This document shows, piece by piece, positions 11,955-23,439 of a stretch of 64,000 bases of DNA. This DNA comes from Isoetes taiwanensis. Taxonomy: Eukaryota; Streptophyta; Lycopodiopsida; Isoetales; Isoetaceae. The translations under genes were made by a program, and so were the position numbers. The stretch is from NCBI GenBank assembly GCA_021234155.1, contig JAJEKV010000015.1, forward strand, positions 1,524,852-1,588,851, given 5' to 3'. The stretch's first letter is position 1, and each line of letters opens with the position of its first letter. The notes under the pieces were generated by a model. The model was given only the letters and a program-made list of their open reading frames with translations. It was not told the origin of the DNA and did not search any database.

Positions 11955-12430
11955 TATAAGGAGGTATAGTTTTTAAATGGTTGTTTTTTAAGGAAGTATG
12001 GTTTTCTGAAGTGGTATGATTTTTTTTAATCGAGGTGTTATTCTTTGAGGTGTCGTTTATAAGTGGGTGTAGTTTTTAAATAGCTGTTTTTTAAAGAAGT
12101 ATGGTTTTTTGAAGTGTGGTTTATAAGCAGGTGTAGTTTTTAAGTGGATGTTTTTTAATGAAGTATGATTTTCTGAAATGGTGTAGTTTATAACTAGGTG
12201 TAGTGTTTAAGATGCTATTTTTAAGGAAATATGATTTTTTTGGTGTGGTTTATATAACTAGGTATAGTTTTTACGTAGCTATTTTTTAAAGTAAGTGTGG
12301 TTTTTTGAGGTGTGGTTTTTAAGTAGGTGTAGTTTTTAAGTGACTGTTTTTTTACAGAAGTGTGGTTTTCTGAAGTGGCGTAGTTTTTACGCAGCTATTT
12401 CTTAAGGAAGTATGGTTTTTTTTAGGCTAC
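11955..12430 (+). repeat. GT/T-rich minisatellite, right part
   Basis: About seven degenerate units of 62-68 bases, for example starting near 12048, 12115, 12180, 12243 and 12309, each running GTGTGGTTTATAA, GTAGGTGTAGTTTTTAAG, CTGTTTTTTAA, GAAGTATGGTTTTTTGA. It continues the array at 8850-9080. Confidence 0.82.
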
Positions 12431-12555
12431 TTCTTAAGCAAAGAACCACCACCTGGAATATTGTTTGTGTGCTCAACTTTGGGAATGTATCGTATTGTTT
12501 TACATTCGTGAAAAATAACTTCAACGGTTAGATCCAACCACTACAAGAGAATAAG

Positions 12556-12870
12556 CTTTTTTTGTCAGAAAAATCGTCAGACTATCTAGAGAGATTTTTG
12601 CCTGACGTACAGGCTGACGAACGTACTGAAGATTACTATTTTGATGCTTTTCCTAACGATACTACGTCAGACATATCGTCACATATATCGTCAGAAGCCT
12701 TCGTCAGGTTAAGCGTCACATTAATCGTCAGAATATACGTCAAATATGTATCGTCAGAATTTGCGTCAGAATATGCGTCAGAATAATCGTCAGAAAATGC
12801 GTCAGATATATCATCAGATTTTGCATCAGACCATTCGTCAGATAGTGCATTACACGAATCGTCAGATGGT
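12556..12870. repeat. CGTCAGA subterminal repeat array of the CACTA element
   Basis: More than 20 copies of CGTCAG or close variants, often spaced 9-13 bases apart and in both orientations. Arrays of short repeats near the ends of CACTA elements serve as transposase binding sites in the family. Ser/Asp-rich reading frames across this stretch are a by-product of the repeat. Confidence 0.8.
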
Positions 12871-13837
12871 GCTTTTCTAGGCGCTATTACCAATTTTAGT
12901 TATAACATTTGATTGAACAGTATATTTTAGATGAAATTTGATGTTTCACAAAGCTCCTCGATCTGTCTAATGATGTATTATTTAATTAAGCTTGATTTAG
13001 TTCTCTCATGGGGGGAATTAATTTCCATCCCTAGCTAGGATTGTAGATTTGAGCTAACGCGGACCCCATATTTATACGTTTATGGAACACTTAAGAATCT
13101 ACCCAATAGACTTACAATACTATATTCATACAGTAACTTGACAATGTTATAATCTTGCTAGAGTTCCTCGGGGACAGTCGGGGATAATTTGGCATCTCTA
13201 GAGACATAGAATTTGTTATGTGCATGCAATGTCTTTGTATTTTATGGTTTAGTAAAATACTTGTAGGGCATACTGGAAATAAGTTAGGGCGAATTGCCCT
13301 CTAGATTTGCTAGATGGATACTATGCCGGAGCCGCATTTGCTTGGTTGCATGGTCTAAAGATCGTGGTCTTAATTTAATACTATGACTTTAAGTTCATAT
13401 TTAAAGATCGGTAAGACCTTCAAAATTTTATAATGGTTGAAAAACCTATCTTTATCTACCTTGAAAAATTGGCCCGGTAGTTGACCCAAAATGGCATATT
13501 GCATGTAAAGAATGCAATATGTGGAAATTTGATGCCTTGGACATTTTGCGCATATCCCTAGAGTTGTTGGTGTAGGTTATTATTATTTAGGCAACGTTAC
13601 CAGGACTCTAACCTGACTTTAAACGAGATGTCACATGGATGGGGTTAACTTTTACTTTCTAGTTCGTGTCTCCATGCATGGACCTGACCGTGCACAAAAC
13701 TGTGGTTCTCAAACGGGGAGAATCCACCCGAATGGTGCGCCCATAGCCATATTGCTTGTGGAGATTTCCAGTAAAGCAGAAGGGTTCACCGGCTAGAGAG
13801 AAATCAAGGTGTCGACTCGCTAATTCTCGTTATGTTC

Positions 13838-16286
13838 AAATTAATATATATAGTCATGGCGGAGGCTCAATTCTTAGCGGTTTTCCTCATTGTGGCCCTC
13901 TTTCTGCTGATGCAATATTCATGGCGTTATGCGTCTCCCCCTCCGCCCCCGGTCAAGACGGTCAAGACTGCAGTAAGTCTGCCGGGGCTCATTAGTGGCA
14001 CATTTCGAACCATGAAAATACTATTTTTCATCTCTATGGTTTGTAAGTATCATTCTATTATTGCAACCAATATCATTCATGGTTATCAAATGTTTCTCTC
14101 ACAATTTCTTTTGATCTAGGTGTGCTCTTTTTCTCGGCGATGAATAGAGGTAATCGCAATCGTCATCGGAGAATGAGCAAGACGAAAGGTAAGTATTTAT
14201 TTAGTTTTTATTATACGCTTTACCCTCTAATTAGGTATGTGAGTTTATGCATGGAGTTTTAATTTGTTGTGTAGAGGAAAGGGACGAGTTTAGAGAAAAT
14301 AGGAGGAGGGCTCCACGAGGTAGGGGCAATCGTCTTTGATGTTCCTCCAAGACGCCAACCTCCACCTATCACTACACCACCAGGTTTGGGTATTAAAGAT
14401 AGCTTTTATAAAAAATAATAAATAAATGAATTGTTTTTGCATGATATTTGTGCTTCTTCGCAGCTCCTCCGCCGCCCCCCGCCTTCCTCGCAAACATGTC
14501 TCCCCCCGAGAGACCAAATTGCAAAGATATTTTGCCTCTTTGACACCAACGCCGCTTAGGCAGCCTCCCCGCCCTATTCCCCAACGATATAGTGTTGATT
14601 ATCGGCCTCCACGCTCAAGCGAGAATATTGAGAACGCTAGACGTAGTATGGACTCCCCGCTCTAGGCAAGACACGGAATAGATTTTTCTAATGCAAGGAA
14701 CTTGGAGGAAGATTTCAACAGTAAATATATATCCACTACGCACCAAACATTTCTTTGGTTGCAAAGATGTTAAAGATGCTCATTCTCTCATTACTTCCCG
14801 TGTCAAGAAGTAGTGGAGCAACAGACTCATAACGTTCAAGATCGCGAATTTATCATCACGGGTTCGGGATCCAAAGAACATGGTCGCCGCCGACTTGGAG
14901 AGGGAAGGATCCCGACGACGCCCACGTGTCATCAAGAAGAGCGCCCATTTCACTTTGTTTTAGACACGTAAGTCTGCGGGGTGATTTGGCCCCGAATATA
15001 CCCGACTATCATATTAATAATAATTTTTTGATGTAAGTTATGTGAACATATTATTTAAGATATCAACCTTAAATATTAGTACTTTGTCATCTAAATTTGT
15101 TGTTTTGTTCATTCTCTTCACTTAGAATACAATCGTAAAGTGCTCAAAAGGTTCTTAATCAGGGACGGGATATGTATATTGACGGTGACATAAACACGCT
15201 TTTATATACCTACCATTTATGCTTCATGGACGCTCTTCCTAAGAAGGATGATGAGGGAAGTGTCTTTTATACTACACTGAGGGACGCGGTCACAAATAAT
15301 ATCTCTCGTTTATGGCCTCCCCGCGGTATAGGGGAGTGGCCTCAATGCTTATGACCAACGCCAAATAGAGAGCGTCAAAAATAAAATGAAACAGAGTTTC
15401 CCGGAGATAGAAAAAGCAAAGGCGTTTAACCGAAGAAGCTCACTTCGATGATGGGCGAGCTTATACTTAAAAAGGAGGTACATGACCTAGTCATAGTCTT
15501 GTTTTATTATTTTGATATTGCGTTGATCTATCGATTTATGTCAAAGGCACCATGTGGTCAAGGAACCGGGCGGACTTGGCGAAAAAAAAGGAGGCGATTG
15601 GTCAAAAGTCCCTAAACCACTTAATCTCCACAAGGAAGATATCAAGGTATTTCTTATTTTTTTTGTCATTCGCTCACTTTAACTTGTGATAATGTTGTGT
15701 GCCTTGCAATCGATTGCATTCGAACGTGCAAAGGATCCAAAAGCAAACATAGAGCTCTGACCGACAAAGCAACTAAAAGTGATCGAAAAGCGCCTCATTT
15801 GGGCTCCGTGATCCGAAAAAGGGTTTTTCCATAGATTCGTAAGAGCTATATTAGTTCACATTAATTTTAATAAGAACTTTAAATGTCACTAGCTAATACT
15901 CGTTATATTGTCATAGGAACATCTATACGGGTTTAAACCTAACAAGCAAAGACGCATTACAAGTAGCCACGCGAACGGGAGCCGCTTTTATCTGTATCAA
16001 CAGTTATACGACGAGGGAACTCTCCCACTTCGCGGGAATGCGGGGGTGCGTTGTAGAAAATTATTATAATTCTATGAACTACATTAACACCATATTCTTT
16101 TGGTTTTTATAGGAAGCAGTGGCGGATATGAATGAAGGCCTAGAGCATGACATGGGGCTCGGGGGCGGCGAGGGATCTGCAAACATTGCTGAAGAGCCAT
16201 CCAATCGCAACCGTGCGACTGACGGTTCGAGGAGTCCTCTAACTACGTACTCGGATGACTACTCCACTGAATCTGAGAGAGATTAG
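13838..16286 (+). pseudogene. Decayed multi-exon gene inside the CACTA element
   Basis: Several stretches have exon character with GT-AG borders, but stops and shifts break the whole. A first exon encodes a hydrophobic N-terminus (from the Met at 13856) and reaches a donor near 13972. Small exons follow near 14120-14188 and 14275-14390. A stretch near 15550-15650 reads SRNRADLAKKKEAIG. An exon of 15918-16046 reads EHLYGFKPNKQRR. The last exon, about 16113-16286, ends ATDGSRSPL...STESERD and a stop. The position and the basic middle segment suggest the remains of a CACTA-encoded protein, perhaps the plant Ptta/En/Spm transposase class (PF03004). That assignment is a guess; no diagnostic motif is intact. 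Confidence 0.4.
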
Positions 16287-16334
16287 CTCTAGGCTAAAAG
16301 GGTGGATAACTCCTCTTAACGAGTCTTTTGTGAT

Positions 16335-16480
16335 TATTTAAAAATATAAATACAATTCACTTTTGTGAGTATTTAAAAATATAAATATAAAAATAATTTT
16401 GTGACTATTTAAAAATATGAATATAAAAACACTTTTGTGATTATTTAAAAATATTTTTATATTTATATTTTTTATATAAA
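16335..16480 (+). repeat. AT-rich tandem repeat, about 45-bp unit
   Basis: Three to four units of TTTTGTGA-TATTTAAAAATATAAATA type, inside the right half of the CACTA element. Confidence 0.7.
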
Positions 16481-16639
16481 TATATTTTTTATTTTTTTAT
16501 TTTTTTTCTACACGTCGCATCGCGGCGTATCCACGTCGGGCTTTTTTTTTGCCACATGGCTTTTCTATACGCCGATTTTCGAATTTTCCACGTATATTCC
16601 ACGCGTGTCCGCGTCGTCGATGCGGCGTATACCGCGTGG

Positions 16640-16830
16640 CTTTTACGCACGTGTATATTCCACGTGTATATTCCACGTGTATATTCCACGTGTATATTCC
16701 ACGTGTCTGTTCCACGTGTCACGTCGCATGCGACGTATACACGTGGCTTTTACGGCACGCGTGGATTTTGTTGATGTTCCACGTGTATATTCCACGTGTA
16801 TATTCCACGTGTATATTTCATGTGTCACGT
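16640..16830. repeat. CACGTGTATATTC 15-bp tandem repeat
   Basis: Two runs of a 15-base unit (CCACGTGTATATTCC type), at 16655-16720 and 16778-16830, separated by a related GC-richer segment. The core CACGTG is self-complementary, so the unit reads alike on both strands. It lies in the subterminal zone of the CACTA element. Confidence 0.8.
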
Positions 16831-17023
16831 GGCATGCGACGTCTGCGCGACGTCACGTGTCACGCGTCTGTCGCGGCGCCCGCTGCGGCGCCGCTAACGC
16901 CGCGTCGCATCGCGACGACGCGTCGCGACGGCGGTATCCGCAACGACGTCTGACGACGCCGCCGACGTCGTCGGCGCTGTGACGTCGCTATTGACGTCGC
17001 TAAATGACCCTTTTCTTGTTGTG

Positions 17024-18403
17024 CTTCATACCCTAATTGTAATAGAAACGAGATCTTGCTTCAATGATGTTGTACAGTAGAAAACTTACATATTATTTAA
17101 TGGTCTTACTTAGAATGAAGCTACTCAATACCAGCTCCTCTTTCATTTGAAGATGTGAAGGTATGAACATATTACTGATTTATATTGCAGAGCTGAAGAG
17201 CTCGCCATGGCATACAGATTCTAGATAAGGCATATTTGTTTCTTATATTTTCTAATAGCAATTCCGGCACTAGGCCACATCCAAATACTCTGCCATTATG
17301 GAACATCAGAATGAATCATATAGAGCTATTTATGTTGATATGTGGAAGCTTCATGCAGAGCTATTTATGATGATATGTGGCACAAGGAAATCTGCCTAAG
17401 GAACCGACTGGAAATGCTTCAATCTTGAGCTTCGAAAATGCATATAACTGCATTCACATTGAGATCTATCACTGAAAAGGAGATTGTGTATGGAATGGCA
17501 GAAGCATTGTCTCTTTCATGACAATGCGTTTTTCCACAACTTCATCAAGAAGCACTACAGTCGACAATAGTAGACTATTGCAATATGTTGTGATTACATT
17601 GTTCTATCAAAATATAGAACACATTTAATGAAACTAGAATACACTCTTTTTAAGATACAAAATCTAACATGCAAGGTCAACTATCCATCCACATAAGCTA
17701 TAAGCCATGTAAATACATAATCTAACATGGAGGGTCTAATACCCATCCACAAAAGCTACAGTGGCTTTCGGTTTTCCATCTAATGTGCAACATCAAATAT
17801 CCATCCACATAAGCTAATATGTTAGCTTTCAATTTGTCATCATAGACACGGTTATTTGATATAACTATTCATATGAGAGCCAAAGCATGATAGCCACAGT
17901 AACATATAGCCAACGCACTTATCAAAGGCGATTATCAACTTTACACATAACTAAACATTTAACAAACTCAGCCAAAACATTTATAGGTTCTCAACCAACA
18001 CCCAACAATGTTGGGCATCAATTAACGTCATGCTTTTGTTTTACAGGCATCTAGAAAAATGTATCAATTAGCATCATGCTTTTGCTTTAGAGGCACCTAC
18101 AAAAAATGATGCAGATGATGTGCTTGAACACATTGCTCAGCTGGAGCAATCAACCGATGATTTATATGGTTCAATGACGTTATTTGATGTGAACTTGAAT
18201 GAATGAGACATCACCCTCCTGCAATTGAAGGCATTTCAAGCTATACTTTGCCAACACCTAAATGAACGAATCCAACAGCATATTCTTGGCACCTGTTCAT
18301 TTTTTATCCTTTGTACAGAAATTACGAGAAAAGAGTACAGATGTTAAATTAATACTGCACAATTTTCTCATTGCAGCTAGAACTTTTATAGGCTCCCAAA
18401 TTA
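17024..18403. other. Non-coding sequence with tandem repeats, probably Helitron interior
   Basis: No gene. About three loosely repeated units of about 65-70 bases containing CATCCACATAAGCTA lie at 17640-17840. A hairpin CCCAACAATGTTGGG at 18002-18016 resembles a diverged copy of the Helitron end hairpin at 18404. The 5' start of the Helitron could not be placed. Confidence 0.45.
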
Positions 18404-18432
18404 TGCCCAGCAACGCTGGGCACCATTACTAG
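18404..18432 (+). mobile_element. Helitron 3' terminus 1
   Basis: An 8-bp perfect stem (TGCCCAGC / GCTGGGCA, loop AAC) at 18404-18422 is followed after six bases by CTAG and then a host T. This is the standard 3' end of plant Helitrons: hairpin, CTRR, insertion between A and T. The element lies to the left. No RepHel protein is seen, so it is non-autonomous. Confidence 0.78.
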
Positions 18433-20408
18433 TTTTATTATTAATTAAATGGTACTAACGTAGTGTCGACCTGCAGGCCAATAGAGCGCTCCGGAGGGCA
18501 AAGAGGTCGAGCTACGAAGACTTGCAACACAAATTTTGTTGGAATGTGTTGCAAGGAATGAAGAGTACCTCAAACGTTAATTTAAAACTTTGATAAACTA
18601 AATTTTCGTGATAAGTGAATTATTGAGTAACTTGTCTTAATGATGTTATGAATTGATAAGTTATTTCATAAGATAACGGCGTAATAATGTTCTAAAAATA
18701 TTACCTTAAGGTAATCCTAGTAAATGTGTAAGTATTATAGTAGGATATTGTATGTATCAGGTTGATTGCAGGTTAGGAAGATCCCAAGGTGGGGAGACCC
18801 ACGATGCTGCGGACAGCATCATTTCAAGGTGGGGAGAATGTGCGGCACGATATGGTCCCGGGGCGATATCTTTATCTTTGCCTCGTCGCATTAACCACCG
18901 CCCCCCGACGCGGTAATGCGCGACGGCGTGTAGCCAGGCTAGTAGCCCCTAGGGGGCAACTTGCAAGGTATGTGCATTTGTCATTAATGTGCACATTTAC
19001 CAATGTGCACATTTATTAAGGTGCACACCTTTCCATGTGGGCACTTTTTGCCACCTAGCCATTAAAGGCAAGTGGGCCCATTCCCAATTATCCCACATGC
19101 CTAAAGGGATAATTGGAAACCCTAGCCCTAACCCTTGTCCTAGGAGGAGAAACCCTAACTTGCCCATTTTTCGTTCCTAGGGTTTTAGAGCTCTGTTTTG
19201 GCTGCTCCAAGAGCCAAAACCGCCTCCCAGACTCTGTCTGAGAGAATTGCACCATTAGTTTCCCTTGATTCGAGCAGTTCAGCAGGATGGTCGAACTCAG
19301 GTCAGGAGGAGCAACTCAAGGATCAGGTATTTAGGCAATTTAATAGCTTAAACTATATTTCAGTCATAGAACCAGTAGGTTTAGCCTCTTAAATTGCCCA
19401 TAGCAGCCCTCTAGATCTCGAGATACCAGACTCTAACTAAAGAACCTAACTCTATGATATAGATTAGATCTAGTTCTTTAGTTCTTCTGTGATGTATATG
19501 GATGATGTATCTCTATGAACTCCTTGTATTGGGAAGGGGGGTAGAGACCTAAAGCTTGGTAGTAGATGCTCCTAGACTAGCCTCTCTAGCACACTGTAGA
19601 TTCGGCCTGTGTACAAGAACCACACCTGGTTGTGGGTGAAGGGGCCAGACTGGCTAAGAAGGAGATTCGTGTTCTGACTCTTGAACGATCCCTCTGGTGT
19701 GTAAGGCCTACCGGGGATCATTGTGACTAGGTCTAATGGCTTACCACTGAGTGTGGGTAAGGCATGGGCTCGACACCCGTGAAGTGGTGTACACTTTCCA
19801 GTGGGTTCAGTCGAATAAGGGCAGTGGCCCTCTAGTCACCTTGAGTCAGCATGTAGATCTCTGGAGGGAGTGATCCCTACCCCCCCCATCGAACCGGGGA
19901 GATGCAACCCGGGAATAGCCCTTTTGGCTATGCATCCGTGGCTACTGATCGAGTCCCAACACTTTTCACCTACTACCGCAAAGTGTGCAACGGAGGGGGC
20001 GGATGGAGTGGACAACCCTATGCCATGTTCTTATGCCGGTAAATCCATTGCCATGAATTCATGCGCAATGAACTCTGGGAGACCCAAGCCGTCGGTCATT
20101 CCTTCGAAGTCCGAGCCTTGGGTAGGACCCCTATGTATGATCTTTGATCATTGTCTATCAGATATGTTGATGCACCACCCTTCGAGGTGGATATGTGATT
20201 ATGTTGTATACTGACATGTATGTTTACGCTTCCGCAGCTAGGTAGGCCCTGAGGGAGATGGGGTAAAATGACCCCTTCACTCTTCCCACTGGGACTCGTT
20301 ACGGGTGCAGTGATTGTGGAGGGCCCTGTATCAGTATGGAGCTGGTATGGGGGATGAACTCATGTTTGTATATGGTGAGTGCACCGTATACGAGTAGGGG
20401 ACGTCACA
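18433..20408 (+). mobile_element. Chromovirus 3' end: internal tail, polypurine tract and LTR
   Basis: This stretch is the inverted counterpart of 55150-53277. It has the 3' internal region, two copies of AAGGTGGGGAGA, the second forming the polypurine tract just before the LTR (18824-18838), and then the LTR at 18839-20408. The LTR starts TGTG and ends GACGTCACA. The rest of the element to the left is missing; a Helitron end abuts it. Confidence 0.85.
18839..20408 (+). repeat. Chromovirus 3' LTR, copy 1 (about 1.57 kb)
   Basis: Begins TGTGCGGCACG directly after the polypurine tract and ends GGGGACGTCACA. It matches the reverse complement of 53277-54771 along its length with indels. No second LTR of this copy is found in the window. 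The GC-rich promoter half near 18900-18960 contains ACGCGG motifs. Confidence 0.85.
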
Positions 20409-20496
20409 CACAGCATTTAGTTATGCAAAATTTCGGCCTGGACAAGGAAGTGCATTAAAAGTTAATTGCGGATGTCTTTGCTCTTGGGAAGTGCAG

Positions 20497-21587
20497 CTAT
20501 GGTGATCTCCAGGGATTGAACAAGAAGGGAACTCCAGATTATGGAATGGAGGAGGAGTTATGACATCCCGCCCCCAAATGGCCTTACCATGTATGCAGAA
20601 CAGGGATAGGTTCAATACACTGTACGCTTTATATGGAATACGTATGAATTGTATGATACGGCACATATTTGCTGTATAAAACGTAAAAAATACGGCAAAA
20701 AAAAATTCCGGCGTCGAAAGATTTTCGCGTACGCGAAAACAACGCGAAAAGCGTCTGCGAAAAATTTTTCACAGCGTCTGTGAAAGTGAAAACCAGACTG
20801 TGAGCGCAATTTTTTTTTTTTTTTTTTTTTTCGCGCACGCGAAACCTTCTGTATTGTGTACGCGAAAGTATTTTCGGCGTCAGACGCGATCTGAAAAATT
20901 CCAGCGTCTGTGAAATTCAAAATTTTTTTTTTTTTTAATTTAAAACAAAAAAAAAAAATTTGTTTTTTGAATTCACAGCGTCTGTAATTCTTACATCGCG
21001 GCGTGCGAAAAATACTTTCGGCGTCGCAGCGATGAAAGGTTTAGCGTCTGTAAAAAAAAAAGAAAAAGAAAAAAAAAAAAAAAAAAAACAGGCGTCAGAG
21101 CGGTTTTCATTTGTTTTCGCGTCTGCGAAAAAATTTCAGTCGCTTTCACGTTGTTTTTCACGTCGCCGAAATTTTTTTTCCGGCGGAGGGTTTAAATCGT
21201 TAAATATGTATTTTATTAAAAAATACGTATTTTTTGTCTTTATACGTCAGGAATTTGAATTTTGTACGTACAGAACCTATCCCTGGTGCAGAACGAGCTA
21301 TTGTATACTTCAAGAGCAAGGTATATAGATGGTCGAAACCTTTAATGTACAACAAAATAAAAGGATATTGCAACAGACTCCAAAGCTTTGAGAAAAGAGG
21401 AATATTATGCCTGCGCAGAAGTTGTTTTTCAATTTCAAATTTGCAAGGTTTCTTGATTCAGAAGTAATTTTAATGTTACACTGTAGGTCGTGCCAGAGCT
21501 TACTAATGGCAAAAACATTATGATTGCAGCAAATGGCAACTCCTTACAAGCAATCATCATGTACCTTGATAGGCTGACATACAGGAG
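20497..21587 (+). pseudogene. Phosphoglycerate mutase (dPGM-type) pseudogene, three exon pieces
   Basis: The exon at 20497-20600 follows an AG acceptor and reads YGDLQGLNKK, then after a small deletion and frameshift SYDIPPPNG. It is cut by a hAT MITE, resumes at 21294-21320 (RAIVYFKSK), has a GT donor, and continues in an exon at 21487-21587 (VVPELTNGKN, MIAANGNSLQAIIMYLD) with a GT donor after it. These are hallmark segments of the cofactor-dependent phosphoglycerate mutase of glycolysis. The catalytic His of the conserved AHGNSLR block is Asn here. Upstream and downstream exons were not found. Either a dead gene copy or a fragment captured by the Helitron that ends at 23439. Confidence 0.82.
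20601..21285. mobile_element. hAT-type MITE 1 (685 bp) inserted in the dPGM pseudogene
   Basis: Terminal inverted repeats start CAGGGATAGGTTC on both sides; CAGGG is the usual hAT start. The flanking 8-mers are ATGCAGAA (20593-20600) and GTGCAGAA (21286-21293), a hAT-length target duplication with one change. The interior is full of GCGTCTGYGAAA and TTCGCGTACGCGAA motifs in both orientations and long A or T runs, with no transposase. Confidence 0.9.
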
Positions 21588-23410
21588 GTATAAATATTTT
21601 CTTGGTTGTTAGCTAAAGGCCCGAGTTTCTCAATTTATTCTTTCATATGTATGTTTGTTGCTTGCTCTCGCTGCGATTCAATTTACTTCTTTCAGCAGAA
21701 CAGCCTGAGAAGGATTAGCAGGAGGTAGGCCCTGCTCCTTTCTTTGGTGTATATGAATTATCCTCCTGGACTTTCTAGAGAGATGGGATCGCTAAATTCA
21801 TAGCCACTTTTCTCTTTCTCTAAATAACCATCCTTGCTGTTATGGGTTTGAAAAAGCAACCTTGCTTCAGTTTACTGCTAATCGCAATGCATGCAGCACA
21901 ATAGACATTCAGAGTATTGCATGGGCTTTTGGTAGCTATGCACATGAAAACACACTGCAGAGCATTGCAGGGCAAAATATTCAAGCAACATCACAGCTTA
22001 TTCCCCATGATGTAGTGGTACTGAAGTTGAATAAAGCCGACACTTCCAGTTCTGTTTTGGGCCAAGGTCATCTACAGAGTCAGAGTGCCCATATGTAATG
22101 GAAGCCAGCAATAAGAACACACATGCATGTTATAGTAATACTTTTCGCCACCCTTCCTTTAGAAAGAAGCAAGGCGACATCCCATGGAATTAGCTCTTAA
22201 GATCGTTTTCAAAATCAGGAGTGGACAAAGTTTTTCTGTCTATGTTGTATCCCTATGTGGCGAGAAGGTGTTCCAGATAGACAATCGGTTTCGGAGATTC
22301 TTTATTTCCAGGGTAAGACAAAGGCAGATGATGTATTCAATGACGTATTCAATAATCACCGACCCTTTATAAGACATAGGTTTGTTTGATAAGTCCCATT
22401 CTGAAGACTGTTTGAACTTATATCGTCTTGGGAATCATATTGTTTTGGGAATTGAGAGGCTAAGTATTCAAGTGAATCAAGTCCAGTAATCCCGCTGAAA
22501 AGTAAAAATGCATAACACATAATTTATTTGCCACATAGGCTTTGAAAATAGACTCTGGAGCTTCGACGTGGAGGCCGTCACAATTCTAGGAATACTAGAA
22601 TAAATGGACTCTGGAATGTGGGGCTGTCACAATTCCAAAAATACTAGAATAAATGGACTTTTGCATCTACGATGTGGAGGCTGTTACAATTCCAGGAATA
22701 CCTGACAAGTTAACGTGATATTTAAACTATTCATCCGAGTGATACTATAATGTGAACTATACGTCTGATACAACATATCAATCTCCATGAATCCTTTTTT
22801 TTTCTTTGATCATTTCTAATGAGAAACCCCTTGATTTTAATATCAACTTTGTGTATGACATCTTAAAATGCCATATTTAATGGCCTTTTTTCCATGTGAT
22901 CATTTCCTATGCATTTTATGTATGTATTATGCATCTTTATGGGTTTATGTTGCAAGTTTATTTCTGACCATTGATTTGGCGAATAAACCGAGGTTTATGA
23001 CAGATCAATGGCCATTGAATTTTCGATGGAAAACCTCCTTACACATCCAATGGTGCAAAATAGACCAATGGTGCCAGATAATAAATAATGCAATACTTTA
23101 ACAAATGGAAGAAATGTAAAACCTTTAAAAACCACAGAGGAACAAAAAAATCTAGCCCTAAAAGCGTGTGAGAATTGCCCTCCCACAATACAAAATGAAA
23201 TATTGCAAGTTTATTAATGCCCTTTTTTTCGTTTGATGATTTCTTATCAAGAAACCATTTTATTTTGGTATCAACTTTGTGTATGACTTTGTTTATTTCA
23301 ATATCGAACGTAGTCATGGGCATATTCGAGCCTGTGCCATATTCAAATCACAATTAAAACAAACCAAAAAAAGGAAGAAACACAATTAAAGAAGTATGAA
23401 CTCTAGCCTA
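21588..23410. other. Gene-poor stretch left of Helitron end 2
   Basis: A frame at 21862-22098 has no recognisable domain. Three tandem units of about 63-67 bases lie at 22545-22705, built on TAGACTCTGGAG and TCACAATTC-AGGAATAC. Two direct copies of an approximately 85-base segment ending TATCAACTTTGTGTATGAC lie near 22790-22875 and 23215-23300. Confidence 0.5.
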
Positions 23411-23439
23411 TGCCCAGCAACGCTGGGCATTGTTACTAG
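23411..23439 (+). mobile_element. Helitron 3' terminus 2
   Basis: The same 19-base hairpin as at 18404, again six bases before CTAG and a following T. The identical stem, loop and spacing show that both ends belong to one Helitron family. The 5' end was not located, so it is open whether the dPGM exons lie inside this element. Confidence 0.78.

Larger units (their letters stand above)
12539..17023. mobile_element. CACTA (En/Spm) DNA transposon, decayed
   Basis: The left end starts with CACTACAAGAGAA, the classic plant CACTA terminus. The right end, read inward, is CACAACAAGAAAA (17023-17011), matching 11 of 13 positions. Subterminal repeats flank each end: CGTCAGA motifs at 12560-12870 and GACGTC motifs at 16840-17000. 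No 3-bp target duplication is visible (AAC on the left, CTT on the right), so one flank may be altered or the two ends may belong to different related copies. The interior has decayed exons but no intact transposase. Confidence 0.75.

Noticed and set aside
12560-12870. CRISPR-like array
   Set aside because: The repeats are 6-7 bases, unevenly spaced and in both orientations, in a plant nuclear context.
12562-12893. Ser/Asp-rich reading frames on both strands
   Set aside because: They are a by-product of the CGTCAGA repeat array of the CACTA end; each strand reads the repeat as SD or SE units.
16489-16982. Several overlapping frames with repeated YTWNIHV or STCIFHVYIPRV
   Set aside because: Translation of the 15-base CACGTGTATATTC repeat in all frames. 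No independent coding signal.
19110-19170. Interstitial telomere repeat (CCCTAA-like words)
   Set aside because: Only a few scattered AAACCCTA words inside the LTR, not a tandem TTTAGGG array.
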